Below, in pieces: positions 1 through 8,339 of a stretch of DNA of 64,000 nt (position 1 is its first letter; every line of letters starts with the position of its first letter). Under the pieces are notes generated by a model. The model was not told the origin of the DNA. It did no database searches and saw only the letters and a list, made by a program, of their open reading frames with translations. Position numbers and translations under genes: made by a program. This DNA comes from Acidisoma cellulosilyticum (lineage in GTDB: Bacteria; Pseudomonadota; Alphaproteobacteria; Acetobacterales; Acetobacteraceae), in NCBI RefSeq assembly GCF_020621385.1, contig NZ_JAESVA010000004.1, forward strand, positions 310,001-374,000. The letters are read 5' to 3'.

Positions 1-1131
1 CCCACGGCCTTTGCCGATGCCTTGCTCGCACAGCGCCCTGGCTTTGACACGGCCTTACTAAGGCAGTCGAGCCCGGCGCCGGCACCGCATGCTTTTGCCC
101 TTGCACAGGGATTGGATGAAGCGCTGGCGGCGATCTTCGCCGAAGCGATCGCCCATGCCGGCCCGGACGGCGCGATCGACATGCGGGCCGGGCATCGCGA
201 TGAAAGCGGCCTGGAGGTCGGGCAAGGCTTTTTGGTGAATCTGGAGCCCGTGTCGCAAGCCTTGCCGCCCGCCACGGGCGCCAGGCTGGAACTGGCCCAG
301 CCCTATATTCTGGTCGCGAATGACAGGCTCTCCGCACTCGGGCGTCTGGCGCCGCTGCTGGACCAATTCGCGACGCGCGGTAAATCGCTCGCGATCATCA
401 CGCGGGGTGCAGAGGGGCCGGCGCTTGATACGCTAGTCGTCAATGGCAGGCTGCCGGGCGCGACGCTGACGGCGCTGCAACCGCCTGCGGCGGGCTTGGG
501 CGCGGTGGCAGTGCTGGAGGATTTGGCGGTCGCCACCGGGGCAATGCTGATCGACCCCGCCCTTGGCGTCAGTCTCGACCACGTCCGGCCGGCGATGCTG
601 GGGCGAGCGGAGCGGCTGGTGCTGTCGCGCGGCGTCGCCTGCTTCGAGGGACCGGCCGGCGATGCATCGCGCATTGCGCAGCGGCAGCGCGACATTCATG
701 CGGCTTTCGAGCGGCAACGCTATCTGTCGCTCGACAGAGAGCAATTGGCGCGGCGAGAGGCCCGGCTGTCCGGGCGTTGGGCGCGCATCACCCAGGCGCC
801 GGTGCCGGGGGAAGGGCGCGAGGAGACCGAGGCGCGTGTTGCCGCTCTGCGCAAGCTATTGGCACAGATGCGCGCGGCGGAGACCGGCGGCGTATTGCGG
901 GCGCCGCGCGACGGGATCCTGACCTTGGCCGGTTCCCTCGCGGCAGTGGATGCCGGCGGCACCAACGAAGATCGCGCGGCCCGCACGACATTCTCTGCCG
1001 GTCTGCTGGCCTTGGCAGCGGGATGCGGCACGGCACCGTGGGAAGCGATGCCGGTTCTGTCAGGGATTGTACGGAAAGGCGTCTCCGCGACAGCCACAAT
1101 GCTCAGAATAGCGGCAATCATCTCGGATTGA
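1..1131 (+). CDS. Divergent GroEL-like chaperonin, 5' end outside the window
   Basis: The frame is open from base 1, so the TTG at 22 is probably not the true start; 376 residues are visible. The order of conserved blocks follows GroEL from about residue 130: an EAI-AHAGPDGAI block (GroEL EAM-KVGKEGVI), GQGFL (RGYLSP region), PYILVANDRLSALGRLAPLL (apical domain), SLAIITRGAEGPALDTLVVN (GroEL LLIIAEDVEGEALATLVVN), then the LEDLAVATGAMLI and MLGRAERL blocks. Near the end, NED, GCG-x-x-P and KG match the equatorial C-terminal part. The protein stops about 70 residues earlier than GroEL. The VEDALHATRAA helix carrying catalytic Asp398 reads VAALRKLLAQM, and the PGGG loop reads APRDG. ATP hydrolysis is therefore unlikely as in GroEL. 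Homology is by eye. Function is unknown; some GroEL-like paralogues serve single client enzymes, but no such client is visible here. Confidence 0.7.
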   Translation, partial: PTAFADALLAQRPGFDTALLRQSSPAPAPHAFALAQGLDEALAAIFAEAIAHAGPDGAIDMRAGHRDESGLEVGQGFLVNLEPVSQALPPATGARLELAQPYILVANDRLSALGRLAPLLDQFATRGKSLAIITRGAEGPALDTLVVNGRLPGATLTALQPPAAGLGAVAVLEDLAVATGAMLIDPALGVSLDHVRPAMLGRAERLVLSRGVACFEGPAGDASRIAQRQRDIHAAFERQRYLSLDREQLARREARLSGRWARITQAPVPGEGREETEARVAALRKLLAQMRAAETGGVLRAPRDGILTLAGSLAAVDAGGTNEDRAARTTFSAGLLALAAGCGTAPWEAMPVLSGIVRKGVSATATMLRIAAIISD

Positions 1132-1189
1132 CGGAATTTAAGGCGGTGGTTGCACGAATTGATGGTTGCCGCACTCTGGGCCCCATGCA

Positions 1190-1211
1190 ATGGTATAGCA
1201 TATATCATAGA
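1190..1211. promoter_or_regulatory. Candidate GntR operator upstream of the Pot-like operon
   Basis: This 22-bp element begins ATGGTATA and contains TATCAT. It matches the reverse complement of 8261-8282 at 19 of 22 positions. The ATGGTATAGCAT core is a near palindrome. It ends just before the ATG at 1216, so a bound repressor would block expression of the importer operon. The regulator at 8340 is the natural candidate; that assignment is inference. Confidence 0.55.
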
Positions 1212-1215
1212 CCAA

Positions 1216-2322
1216 ATGACGAGGTTAGTCTTGGCTAAGGCGGCAACCCAATCGGCGACAATGCTGGAGGCACGAGACATCGTGCATCGCTATGGGCCTG
1301 TGGTTGCGCTCGACCACGTCTCCATTACGGCCGCGCGGGGCGAATTCCTCACTATTCTGGGCGAAAGCGGCTCAGGCAAAACCACGATGCTGCGCGTCAT
1401 CTCCGGGCTCGAACGTCCGCATTCCGTGGGCGCCTTGCTTATCGGCGGCGAAGACGTCGCCAATCTTCCGGCGGCGCAGCGCAACTGCACGACCGTTTTC
1501 CAAAGCTACGCGTTGTTTCCCCATATGTCGGTGGAGGAGAATGTCGCGTATGGCTTGAAGATCCGCGGCGTGCCGATGGATGAGCGCCGTCGGCGCGTGG
1601 ACGAGGCGCTGAACCTGGTTCGCCTTCACCAGAAATCTGCCCGCCGCATTGGGCAGCTTTCGGGCGGCGAACGGCAGCGCGTGGCTTTGGCGCGCGCCAT
1701 CGTCACGCGGCCGGCGCTGCTTCTGCTGGACGAACCGCTCGGCGCGTTGGACGAACGGCTGCGCTATGACATGCAGACGGAATTGGTCGAGCTTCACAAG
1801 ACGCTCGGCATGACATTCATCTATATCACCCATAGCCAGGAAGAAGCGCTCACCATGAGCGACCGCATTTTGTTGATGCGTCATGGTCGGGTGGAGCAGG
1901 CGGGTCGGCCGGAGGAGTTGTTCGATCGGCCCGTCAGCCGCTTTGCGGCGTCCTTCATGGGTTTCGAAAATCTTCTGCCTTGCCGGGTGGAGCACAAACT
2001 GGCGGGTGGCCGCGTGGTCGTGCGCGTGGCCGGTCGGGTTTTTCACGCGACGACCGTCGTGCAGGATGCGCTGTCCGAGGGCAGTGACGCCGTTCTCGCC
2101 GTCCGTGCCGAGCGCTTCGCGCCGGCCGATGTTGCGAGCGACGCCCTCAACCTTTTGCCTTGCCGCCCGACCGAACGATTCTATCGCGGCAAATATGTTG
2201 ATCAGCGCGCGGAGTCCGATGCCGGCCCGCTGCGTTTCCGCGTCTGGGACAAGGCAAACAGCTTCGCCGATTTTGCAGCCGTTCGCTGCAGCGAAGCGGA
2301 TTGCGTGGTCGTTCCTCAGTAA
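1216..2322 (+). CDS. PotA-type ABC transporter ATP-binding protein
   Basis: This ATPase energises the importer encoded by the next three genes and belongs to the spermidine/putrescine (PotA) group. Walker A GESGSGKT is at residues 49-56, the Q-loop Gln at about 96, the LSGGERQ signature at 148-154, Walker B LLLLDEP at 168-174, and the switch His in YITHSQEEA at about 206. A C-terminal extension of about 110 residues fits a TOBE domain. Length is 368 aa if ATG 1216 is used; neither it nor ATG 1261 has a good ribosome-binding site. ATG 1261 would start directly at the conserved LEARDIVHRYG and is the main alternative. The substrate is not readable from the ATPase. Confidence 0.9.
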   Translation: MTRLVLAKAATQSATMLEARDIVHRYGPVVALDHVSITAARGEFLTILGESGSGKTTMLRVISGLERPHSVGALLIGGEDVANLPAAQRNCTTVFQSYALFPHMSVEENVAYGLKIRGVPMDERRRRVDEALNLVRLHQKSARRIGQLSGGERQRVALARAIVTRPALLLLDEPLGALDERLRYDMQTELVELHKTLGMTFIYITHSQEEALTMSDRILLMRHGRVEQAGRPEELFDRPVSRFAASFMGFENLLPCRVEHKLAGGRVVVRVAGRVFHATTVVQDALSEGSDAVLAVRAERFAPADVASDALNLLPCRPTERFYRGKYVDQRAESDAGPLRFRVWDKANSFADFAAVRCSEADCVVVPQ

Positions 2323-2349
2323 CCCGCTTTTTCAAACAGGAAGACTGGT

Positions 2350-3549
2350 ATGAAGGATAGGTTTTCGACGCACACGCAGCTCGAATTGAGCCGTCGTGAT
2401 ATGTTCAAGGGCGCGCTCGGCCTGGCAGCGGTGGCGGCCACGGGCGGCTTGGCCCAGCAGGCGGATGCGGCCGAGAGCACGACCGTGCGCGCCTATGGCG
2501 TAACCACGGCGCAGCTGACCGACTGGTCGGTGATGCAGAAGTCGCTCGGCATCACGATGAATTACACCGGTTCCAACAATGACGTCGGCGTCTATATGCA
2601 GGCGGTGATGCAGTCCGGCCTGGGCAATAGCGAAGACATCTTCATTTTCGAGGGTGGCACGCAGAATATCCTTGGGCCGCATGGCGCCTATCTGCCGATC
2701 GACGTCAATCAGAAGGAGCTGACGCTGTGGAGCCGGACACCGGACGCGTGGAAGCATTCCGGTGTCGTGGTGGGTTCGGACGGAAAGCAGTGGGGCACGC
2801 CGGTTATCGGCAATGCCGATAGTTTCGGCTATATCGCCAGCAAGATCGGCGTCAATCCGAACGGCCTGGACGACGTCTCCTGGGGCATGCTGCTTGACAG
2901 CGACAAAACCCGTGGCCGCGCCGCTTTCGATCAGACCTGGAACTATTCCTTGCCCTCCGCCGCGCTTTATCTGAAGGCGACCGGCAAGGCGAAGATCGAC
3001 AATCCCGGCGATCCGACCGGCGAAGAAGCCCGCGCCGTCGTGGATTTTCTTGTCGCCCGCAAGAAGGCCGGCCAGTTTCGCACGCTCGAAAACTCCTTCG
3101 AGCAGCAGATCCAGCTACTGACCAACGGCGAAGTCGATATCATCAATTGCTGGGAGCCGGCGGCCCGCGAAGCGAATAAGAAGCTTGGGCCGAACGCGGT
3201 CTGCTACGCCTATACGGTCGAGGGCTATTACAAATGGGGTCACGGCGCCTATATCGCCTCGCAGGCGGCCAGCCGTGGCAATCTCGACAATATCTATAAG
3301 GTTCTGAACTACTTCATGGACGGCGAGTATCGTGCCTATCAGGCGCGGGATCGCGGTTACGCAGGCCCCAATATGGATCTGGGTGTGGCCTATGCCCAGG
3401 CCCATAACTGGTCGGCGGATCAGATCGCGGAATTGAAGGCGACGCAGGTCAAGGTCGACCGCAAGTTCCAGAAGCCTTTCGTCAGCACCACCACGCCCTC
3501 GCATGCCGACGCGATCGAGGATGAGTGGCAGCGATTCCTCAACGCTTGA
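2350..3549 (+). CDS. PotD-like extracellular solute-binding protein with Tat signal
   Basis: This is the periplasmic binding protein of the importer, 399 aa, typical for family 1 polyamine/iron-type binding proteins. A twin-arginine signal is clear: SRRDMFK at residues 14-20, a hydrophobic alanine/glycine stretch at 21-34, and a likely cleavage after ADA near residue 40. Tat export suggests folding before export. The gene starts 28 bp after the ATPase stop, with AGGAAGACTGGT just upstream of the ATG as a plausible ribosome-binding site. The two PxpB/PxpC-like genes in the same operon suggest a ligand with an amide, lactam or carbamate group rather than a plain polyamine, but this is inference. 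Confidence 0.88.
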   Translation: MKDRFSTHTQLELSRRDMFKGALGLAAVAATGGLAQQADAAESTTVRAYGVTTAQLTDWSVMQKSLGITMNYTGSNNDVGVYMQAVMQSGLGNSEDIFIFEGGTQNILGPHGAYLPIDVNQKELTLWSRTPDAWKHSGVVVGSDGKQWGTPVIGNADSFGYIASKIGVNPNGLDDVSWGMLLDSDKTRGRAAFDQTWNYSLPSAALYLKATGKAKIDNPGDPTGEEARAVVDFLVARKKAGQFRTLENSFEQQIQLLTNGEVDIINCWEPAAREANKKLGPNAVCYAYTVEGYYKWGHGAYIASQAASRGNLDNIYKVLNYFMDGEYRAYQARDRGYAGPNMDLGVAYAQAHNWSADQIAELKATQVKVDRKFQKPFVSTTTPSHADAIEDEWQRFLNA

Positions 3550-3568
3550 TCAGGACTCTGTCGGCGTG

Positions 3569-4459
3569 ATGCGCAACCTCACCCAGAGGCTCAACCTTGG
3601 CGACGGGCGTTGGGCTTTGCCTTGCTTCATCGGGGTGTGGTCGCTTCTCGTGATCGCTCCGCTTGTCGTGTTGATTGTGTTCAGCTTCTTTCAGACACAG
3701 TATTTCATGACGGTATACAAGCCGAGCTTGTATACCTGGAACGATCTCTTCTCCTCGGGCCGTTTCGAGGTGACGCTGCGGACGCTGCGCATTGCGCTGA
3801 CCGTGACCCTGATCGATCTGGCTATCGGCTTTCCCTTCGCACTCTGGCTCGCGAAGGGAAAGACCAGCCGGACGGTTCAGGCCATCGCGCTCGCACTTCT
3901 GACCATTCCCTTCTTTATCGATCTGTCGTCGCGCATCATCGTCTGGCGGCCGATCCTTGATGAGCATGGGCTGATCAACAATTTTCTGCTCGCGACCCAT
4001 ATTGCGTCCGCACCGCAGCATTGGTTGCTTTACACGGAATGGCCGGTCCATTTCGTCATGGTCATCAGCAATTTCCCGATGATGGTTCTGCCCATCTATA
4101 TGGCGATCAATGTCATTGACGATACGCTGATCGCAGCTTGTCAGGATCTCGGCGGTTCGCCGTTCCGCGTGCTGAGAGATATCATCCTGCCGCTATCGCT
4201 GCCCGGGATTTTGGGCGGCATCGTCTTCACGCTCGGCTCCGCGCTCGCGGCCTGGGTGGAACCCAGCATGCTGGGCGGCGGCTTCGTCGATGTTTTGAGC
4301 AATTCGATCTCCAGCGCCTATTCCGCCTTGCGCGTGCCCATGGTGGCGGCGCTCTCCACCTTCGTCGTCGTGCTTCTCGCCCTGCTGCTCCTGATCCTCA
4401 CCCTGGCCATGCGCCGCTTCGTGAGGTTCGGCGAGGTTTTCCGGTCCATGAAGTCATGA
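3569..4459 (+). CDS. PotB-type ABC transporter permease
   Basis: Inner-membrane permease of 296 aa with about six hydrophobic segments, the first at about residues 18-42. The cytoplasmic EAA loop is visible as AACQDLGGSPFRVLRDIILP, the contact site for the ATPase. The ATG at 3569 was chosen because the longer frame from 3503 would run inside the preceding binding-protein gene; GTG 3566 is an equivalent alternative. The stop overlaps the next gene by 4 bp (ATGA), so the two permeases are translationally coupled and probably form a heterodimer. Confidence 0.9.
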   Translation: MRNLTQRLNLGDGRWALPCFIGVWSLLVIAPLVVLIVFSFFQTQYFMTVYKPSLYTWNDLFSSGRFEVTLRTLRIALTVTLIDLAIGFPFALWLAKGKTSRTVQAIALALLTIPFFIDLSSRIIVWRPILDEHGLINNFLLATHIASAPQHWLLYTEWPVHFVMVISNFPMMVLPIYMAINVIDDTLIAACQDLGGSPFRVLRDIILPLSLPGILGGIVFTLGSALAAWVEPSMLGGGFVDVLSNSISSAYSALRVPMVAALSTFVVVLLALLLLILTLAMRRFVRFGEVFRSMKS

Positions 4460-5283
4460 GCAATCTTGTTGCCCCGTCACGCGATTTATGGAGCTATGCG
4501 CGGATCTGGCCGGGCCTTGCGAAATGGTCAGGCTGGGGCTTGCTGATCCTGATCTACGCGCCACTCGCCTGGCTCGCTCTGTTGTCCTTCAGCACGCGGC
4601 CGCTGTCGGGCATTCCTTATCCGCTGTCGCTGACCAATTATGCCGCCTTGGTGCATACGCCGGGATGGACTGGGCCGTTTCTGATCAGCCTTGGTATCGC
4701 CTTGCTTGTCGGGCTGATCACAGCCGTTATCGCCTGTTTCGTCGGTCGCGCCATTCCGCGATCGCCGCGCGCCGGGACCATCGTGCTCATCGCGCTATTG
4801 CCGCTGTTCATTCCGGGTGTCTCACTCGGGGCGGCGCTGTTCATTTTCCTCCGCGTTCTGCTCGGTCTCAATCTCGGCTATTGGTCGATCATGCTCGGCC
4901 ATGTGATCTGGTCCTTCCCCTTCGCTTTGATCATCGTCCTGGTTCTCACGACAAGGTTCGACCATCGTCTGCTGGAGGCCGCGTCCGACCTTGGTGCCGG
5001 ACCCTGGCGGCGGTTCTGGGATATCGAATTCCCGCTGCTGCGGCCGGCCATTATCGGTGCCGGCCTGTTCGGCTTCCTGCTGTCCTTCAATGAAGTGCAG
5101 CGCTCGATCTTTCTGCGCGGCACGGCCACGACGATGCCGATCTGGAACTGGACCATGGCCTCGTCCCAGCAATCGCAGATACCGATCATCTTCTCGCTCG
5201 CGACCGTGATTCTGGCCGTCGTGCTGCCGCTGCTTTGCCTTGTCTTCTGGTTCATCTTTGTTCGCATCGAGAAGGGGCGCTGA
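4456..5283 (+). CDS. PotC-type ABC transporter permease
   Basis: Second inner-membrane permease, 275 aa, with a long first transmembrane segment (GWGLLILIYAPLAWLALLSF) and an EAA loop, EAASDLGAGPWRRFWDIEFP. It starts at the ATG that overlaps the previous stop; the longer upstream frame is a shadow of the PotB-type gene. It completes the Pot-type set of ATPase, binding protein and two permeases. The next gene follows after 16 bp. Confidence 0.9.
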   Translation: MSNLVAPSRDLWSYARIWPGLAKWSGWGLLILIYAPLAWLALLSFSTRPLSGIPYPLSLTNYAALVHTPGWTGPFLISLGIALLVGLITAVIACFVGRAIPRSPRAGTIVLIALLPLFIPGVSLGAALFIFLRVLLGLNLGYWSIMLGHVIWSFPFALIIVLVLTTRFDHRLLEAASDLGAGPWRRFWDIEFPLLRPAIIGAGLFGFLLSFNEVQRSIFLRGTATTMPIWNWTMASSQQSQIPIIFSLATVILAVVLPLLCLVFWFIFVRIEKGR

Positions 5284-5299
5284 CAGCGCCTGATCCGCC

Positions 5300-6163
5300 A
5301 TGATCTACGAAACGCCTAGATTCTATCCGGCCGGCGACCGCTATATCGAAGTCGAACTCGGCAATGAGATGAGTTTCGACCTCAATATCGCGGTGCATGC
5401 GCTGGCCGCCGCCATTCGGGCGGCCGATCTGCCGGGGGTCATCGAGCTTATCCCTGAGATGGCCTCGATGCAGATTTCCTATGACGCGGACCGCATGTCC
5501 TTCGCGGATGTCTGCCGCGAGGTGGAGCAGCTTTACGCCTTGTCGTCGGGTGCGGGCGATATCGAGCTCGACAGCCGGCTGATCAATATTCCCATCCTCT
5601 ATTTCGATCCTTGGACCGAAGCCTGTATCGCGGACTATCGTAGCCGCGTGACGGACAAGACCGAAGACCCGGAACTGCTCTGTGCCTTGAACAATCTTGC
5701 CGGGCGCAGTCACTTGAAGCGGTTGCACGCGGCGCCGGAATATTGGGTTGCGGCTTTGGGCTTCTGGCCCGGCCTGTGTTCGCTGATGCCGCTCGACCCG
5801 CGTTCGCGCATCGTGGCGCCGAAATACAATCCGCCGCGATCCTGGACACCCAAGGGTGCCATTGGCATCGGCGGCGCCATCACCTGCATCTATCCCGATC
5901 GGACGCCGGGCGGCTATCAGATTTTTGCTCGCACGCCGGTGCCGATCTGGGATCGGGAACAGAAATTGCCGGCCTTCAGGGACAATCTGGCTCTGTTCCG
6001 GCCCGGTGACCGAGTCCGCTTCATTCCCATCGAGCGCGATGAATACGATTACATAGAGGCCAAGGTTAGCGAAGGTCGTTACGTGCATTCCGTGGTTGAT
6101 TACCAAAAATTCTCGATGGCCAATTACCGGACTTGGCTGCGCAAGCTGGAGCATGCCGCATGA
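5300..6163 (+). CDS. PxpB/KipI-like (allophanate hydrolase subunit 1 family) protein
   Basis: Family AHS1 proteins pair with AHS2 partners and act in ATP-dependent lactam opening (5-oxoprolinase PxpABC) or in allophanate/urea carboxylase systems. The signature H-APEYWVAALGFWPG and the downstream TPKGAIGIGGAITCIYP and GGYQIFARTP blocks are diagnostic. The protein is 287 aa, longer than the usual 220-240 aa. Extra sequence lies at about residues 110-150 (the segment with DKTEDPELLCALNNLAGRSH), as in urea-carboxylase-type homologues. No LamB/YcsF (PxpA) gene and no biotin carboxylase lies nearby, so the complete 5-oxoprolinase is not encoded here. It overlaps the PxpC-like gene by 4 bp. Confidence 0.85.
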   Translation: MIYETPRFYPAGDRYIEVELGNEMSFDLNIAVHALAAAIRAADLPGVIELIPEMASMQISYDADRMSFADVCREVEQLYALSSGAGDIELDSRLINIPILYFDPWTEACIADYRSRVTDKTEDPELLCALNNLAGRSHLKRLHAAPEYWVAALGFWPGLCSLMPLDPRSRIVAPKYNPPRSWTPKGAIGIGGAITCIYPDRTPGGYQIFARTPVPIWDREQKLPAFRDNLALFRPGDRVRFIPIERDEYDYIEAKVSEGRYVHSVVDYQKFSMANYRTWLRKLEHAA

Positions 6164-7155
6164 GCAGCCGTCCTTTCTTCGAGGTTGTCGAACCGGGGCT
6201 TGAGACCTGCGTGCAGGAATTGCCGGGTCGTATCGGACATTGGGAGCAGGGGTTTCCGCCCTCCGGTCCGGCGGATGCCTGGTCCTTCCGGCTTGCCAAT
6301 CTGCTGGTCGGCAATGACCGGGATGCGGCGGCTTTGGAATGTCAGTTCCTGGGGCCGAGTTTGCGCTTTCTGGCAGATGGCGTCATCGCCATGACGGGGG
6401 CCGAGATGATGCCACGCCTTGACGGCGCGGCAGTTGCCTTGTGGCAAAGCCTGCCCGTCCGCGCCGGCCAGGTGCTGGCGACCGGCGGCGGTCGCACCGG
6501 CGCGCGCATGTATATCGCCTTCGCGGGCGGCATCGATACGCCGAAAGTGCTGGGTTCCCGCGCCACATTCCATATGGCGGGGGTTGGCGGGGTCGAGGGT
6601 TTCGCGATCAAGGCCGGGCAGGTTCTGCCCGTGGGTGAGACCGCCGGCCCTGTGATGGCGCAGCAGATTCTGCCCGCGATGCGACCGCCGATCGAAACCG
6701 GAAAGATAGTGTCCGTCGAGGTCGTCGCTGGCCCCAATGATGACTGGCTGGGCGATGCGGGTGCGGCGGGCTTCCTGGCAGCGAATTGGACGGTGCTGGC
6801 GCAAAGCAATCGGACCGGTATGCGCCTTAAAGGACCAAGCATTGCCTTCGCACCGCGTGCCTATGACAAATTGCCGGAACATGGTCAGGATCCGGCCAAT
6901 ATCCTGGATCACGGCTATCCCGTCGGCGGCATCAATATCGCCGGCCAGACGCCCATTATCCTGTTGCAGGATGCGCCGAGCACGGGCGGTTTCATAAATC
7001 CCTTCACCGTGCCGAGTGCGGCACTTTGGAAGCTTGGGCAGATCCGGCCAGGTCAGCAGATCCGCTTCACGCCGGTCACGCTTGATGACGCACATGAGAT
7101 GCGTCGCCGGCAGGATCTTATCTGCACGGCCAGCCAGGCTTTGGGACCGCTGTGA
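6160..7155 (+). CDS. PxpC/KipA-like (allophanate hydrolase subunit 2 family) protein
   Basis: Partner of the preceding AHS1 protein, 331 aa. Family hallmarks are SGPADAWSFRLANLLVGN near residue 30, GARMYIAFAGGIDTPKVLGSRATF near 110, and YPVGGINIAGQTPIILLQD near 255. The ATG at 6160 overlaps the PxpB-like stop (ATGA), which fixes the start and indicates stoichiometric synthesis of a heteromeric enzyme. Together the pair probably acts on the ligand brought in by the Pot-type importer. It could be a lactamase or an amidase-like hydrolase; the exact reaction cannot be told without the missing third component. Confidence 0.87.
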   Translation: MSSRPFFEVVEPGLETCVQELPGRIGHWEQGFPPSGPADAWSFRLANLLVGNDRDAAALECQFLGPSLRFLADGVIAMTGAEMMPRLDGAAVALWQSLPVRAGQVLATGGGRTGARMYIAFAGGIDTPKVLGSRATFHMAGVGGVEGFAIKAGQVLPVGETAGPVMAQQILPAMRPPIETGKIVSVEVVAGPNDDWLGDAGAAGFLAANWTVLAQSNRTGMRLKGPSIAFAPRAYDKLPEHGQDPANILDHGYPVGGINIAGQTPIILLQDAPSTGGFINPFTVPSAALWKLGQIRPGQQIRFTPVTLDDAHEMRRRQDLICTASQALGPL

Positions 7156-7164
7156 CTGAGCATC

Positions 7165-7192
7165 GCAGGGGTCGCTTCAAGGCGACGCCTGC
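7165..7192. terminator. Hairpin between convergent genes
   Basis: Two 11-bp arms (GCAGGGGTCGC and GCGACGCCTGC) pair with one mismatch around the loop TTCAAG. The hairpin lies between the PxpC-like gene and the convergent phosphotransferase gene and could end transcription from both sides. There is no long T run, so its strength is uncertain. Confidence 0.55.
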
Positions 7193-7203
7193 GGCCGGCA
7201 TTA

Positions 7204-8235
7204 TCAGCCTCGGCCATTGGCAGCGTGGAAATAATCCTCTGCCTCCGCGGGGCTGATGCGGCTGAGTTGATGAAGCGCGCGCCAGGCGCCAGGGCTATTC
7301 CGCAAGATGTAATCCCGGTTCTCAGGATGCATTTCGGCGCGCCAACCGGTGATGGAAACGGCAAGGGCCAGACGCATTGGAATGAGATCGTGCAATAGCG
7401 CGACTTCGGTTTCGGTCAGCGGCGTCAAGGAATGATAGCCGGCGACGATTTCGGAGGCAGTCTGCAAGGGGTGCTCGCCATCGAGCACCTGATAGCTGGC
7501 GGCGACCGCCAGGTCATAGATGCGCGGGGCGACGGCGATATCGCCGAAATCGATGATGCCGGTAATCTGCCGATGGTCCTGCGGCGATACCAGCAGATTA
7601 TGGGGATTGAAGTCATTATGGATGGGTTGCGTGGCAAGCCCGGTCTGGCGCGGCAAGACGCGGTTCTCGAAGGCCGCCAGACGAGCTTCGACCATGCTGC
7701 GCTGTTCGGCATCCGGGATAGCGCTGATCAGCGGCCTGATCGATGCGGCCCGGCTCATGTCCCAGATGATGTCCAAGGTCGGGAAGGGGCCAGGGAAGCT
7801 TGCGAGTGCGGCATCAAGTACAGCAAGCGTTTCGCCTATTTTGCGCCTTTGCGCGGCATCGCGCGCGCCAAGATGCAAAGGCTCGCCGGCCAGGAAGGTG
7901 AGCATGCGGGCGGTGCGTTCCACCCCGGCCCAGGTTGCGCGGACATGGGGATTGCCGGTACGGTCATCGAGGACGCGTGGAACCGGAAGAGAGGAATCGA
8001 CCGCTGAAATATGGCGGAGGCAAGCGGTCTGGAAGGCTGTGCTATCAAGCGCCTCACCAGGATGCGTTATTTTGAGCAGATATTCCGCGCCGTCATAAGC
8101 CTGGATCAGGAAATTCTGATCCCGCTCGCTGCCCAGGGGATGCGCCTTGGCTTGGATATCGAAATGTCGGCTAACGAAATTTTCGGCCTCACCGATCGAA
8201 ATGGGCAGGACTTGGTCTGTAAATCGGCTATCCAT
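7204..8235 (-). CDS. APH-family phosphotransferase, hydroxylysine-kinase-like
   Basis: A 343-aa small-molecule kinase of the aminoglycoside phosphotransferase fold. The Brenner-type catalytic loop HNDFNPHN is at residues 206-213, the metal-binding DFG is at 229-231 (IIDFGDI), and a nucleotide-binding Lys is near residue 55 (YLLKI). The wording around these motifs resembles bacterial and animal hydroxylysine kinases more than antibiotic-resistance enzymes. The ATG at 8235 was chosen; the longer frame to 8325 would run through the operator candidate at 8261-8282. The gene is convergent with the Pot/Pxp operon but shares a putative operator with it, so it may phosphorylate a product of that pathway. 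Confidence 0.8.
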   Translation of the reverse strand: MDSRFTDQVLPISIGEAENFVSRHFDIQAKAHPLGSERDQNFLIQAYDGAEYLLKITHPGEALDSTAFQTACLRHISAVDSSLPVPRVLDDRTGNPHVRATWAGVERTARMLTFLAGEPLHLGARDAAQRRKIGETLAVLDAALASFPGPFPTLDIIWDMSRAASIRPLISAIPDAEQRSMVEARLAAFENRVLPRQTGLATQPIHNDFNPHNLLVSPQDHRQITGIIDFGDIAVAPRIYDLAVAASYQVLDGEHPLQTASEIVAGYHSLTPLTETEVALLHDLIPMRLALAVSITGWRAEMHPENRDYILRNSPGAWRALHQLSRISPAEAEDYFHAANGRG

Positions 8236-8260
8236 AGGGTCAGCGGGCTCGTTTTTCAAT

Positions 8261-8282
8261 TCGATGATACATGATATACCAT
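8261..8282. promoter_or_regulatory. Second copy of the candidate GntR operator
   Basis: On the minus strand this reads ATGGTATA followed by TCATGTATCAT. It agrees with 1190-1211 at 19 of 22 bases. It sits in the divergent promoter region, 26 bp before the phosphotransferase start and 58 bp before the GntR gene, where autoregulation would be expected. Confidence 0.55.
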
Positions 8283-8339
8283 CATAAAAAGCTCGGCGAT
8301 AGGTGCTAGAAACGACTGCCTGCATGCTAAGACGCGAAA

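Noticed and set aside
7204-8235. Aminoglycoside resistance gene
   Set aside because: The catalytic motifs are shared with the APH family, but the surrounding sequence resembles hydroxylysine or homoserine-type kinases and the context is catabolic.
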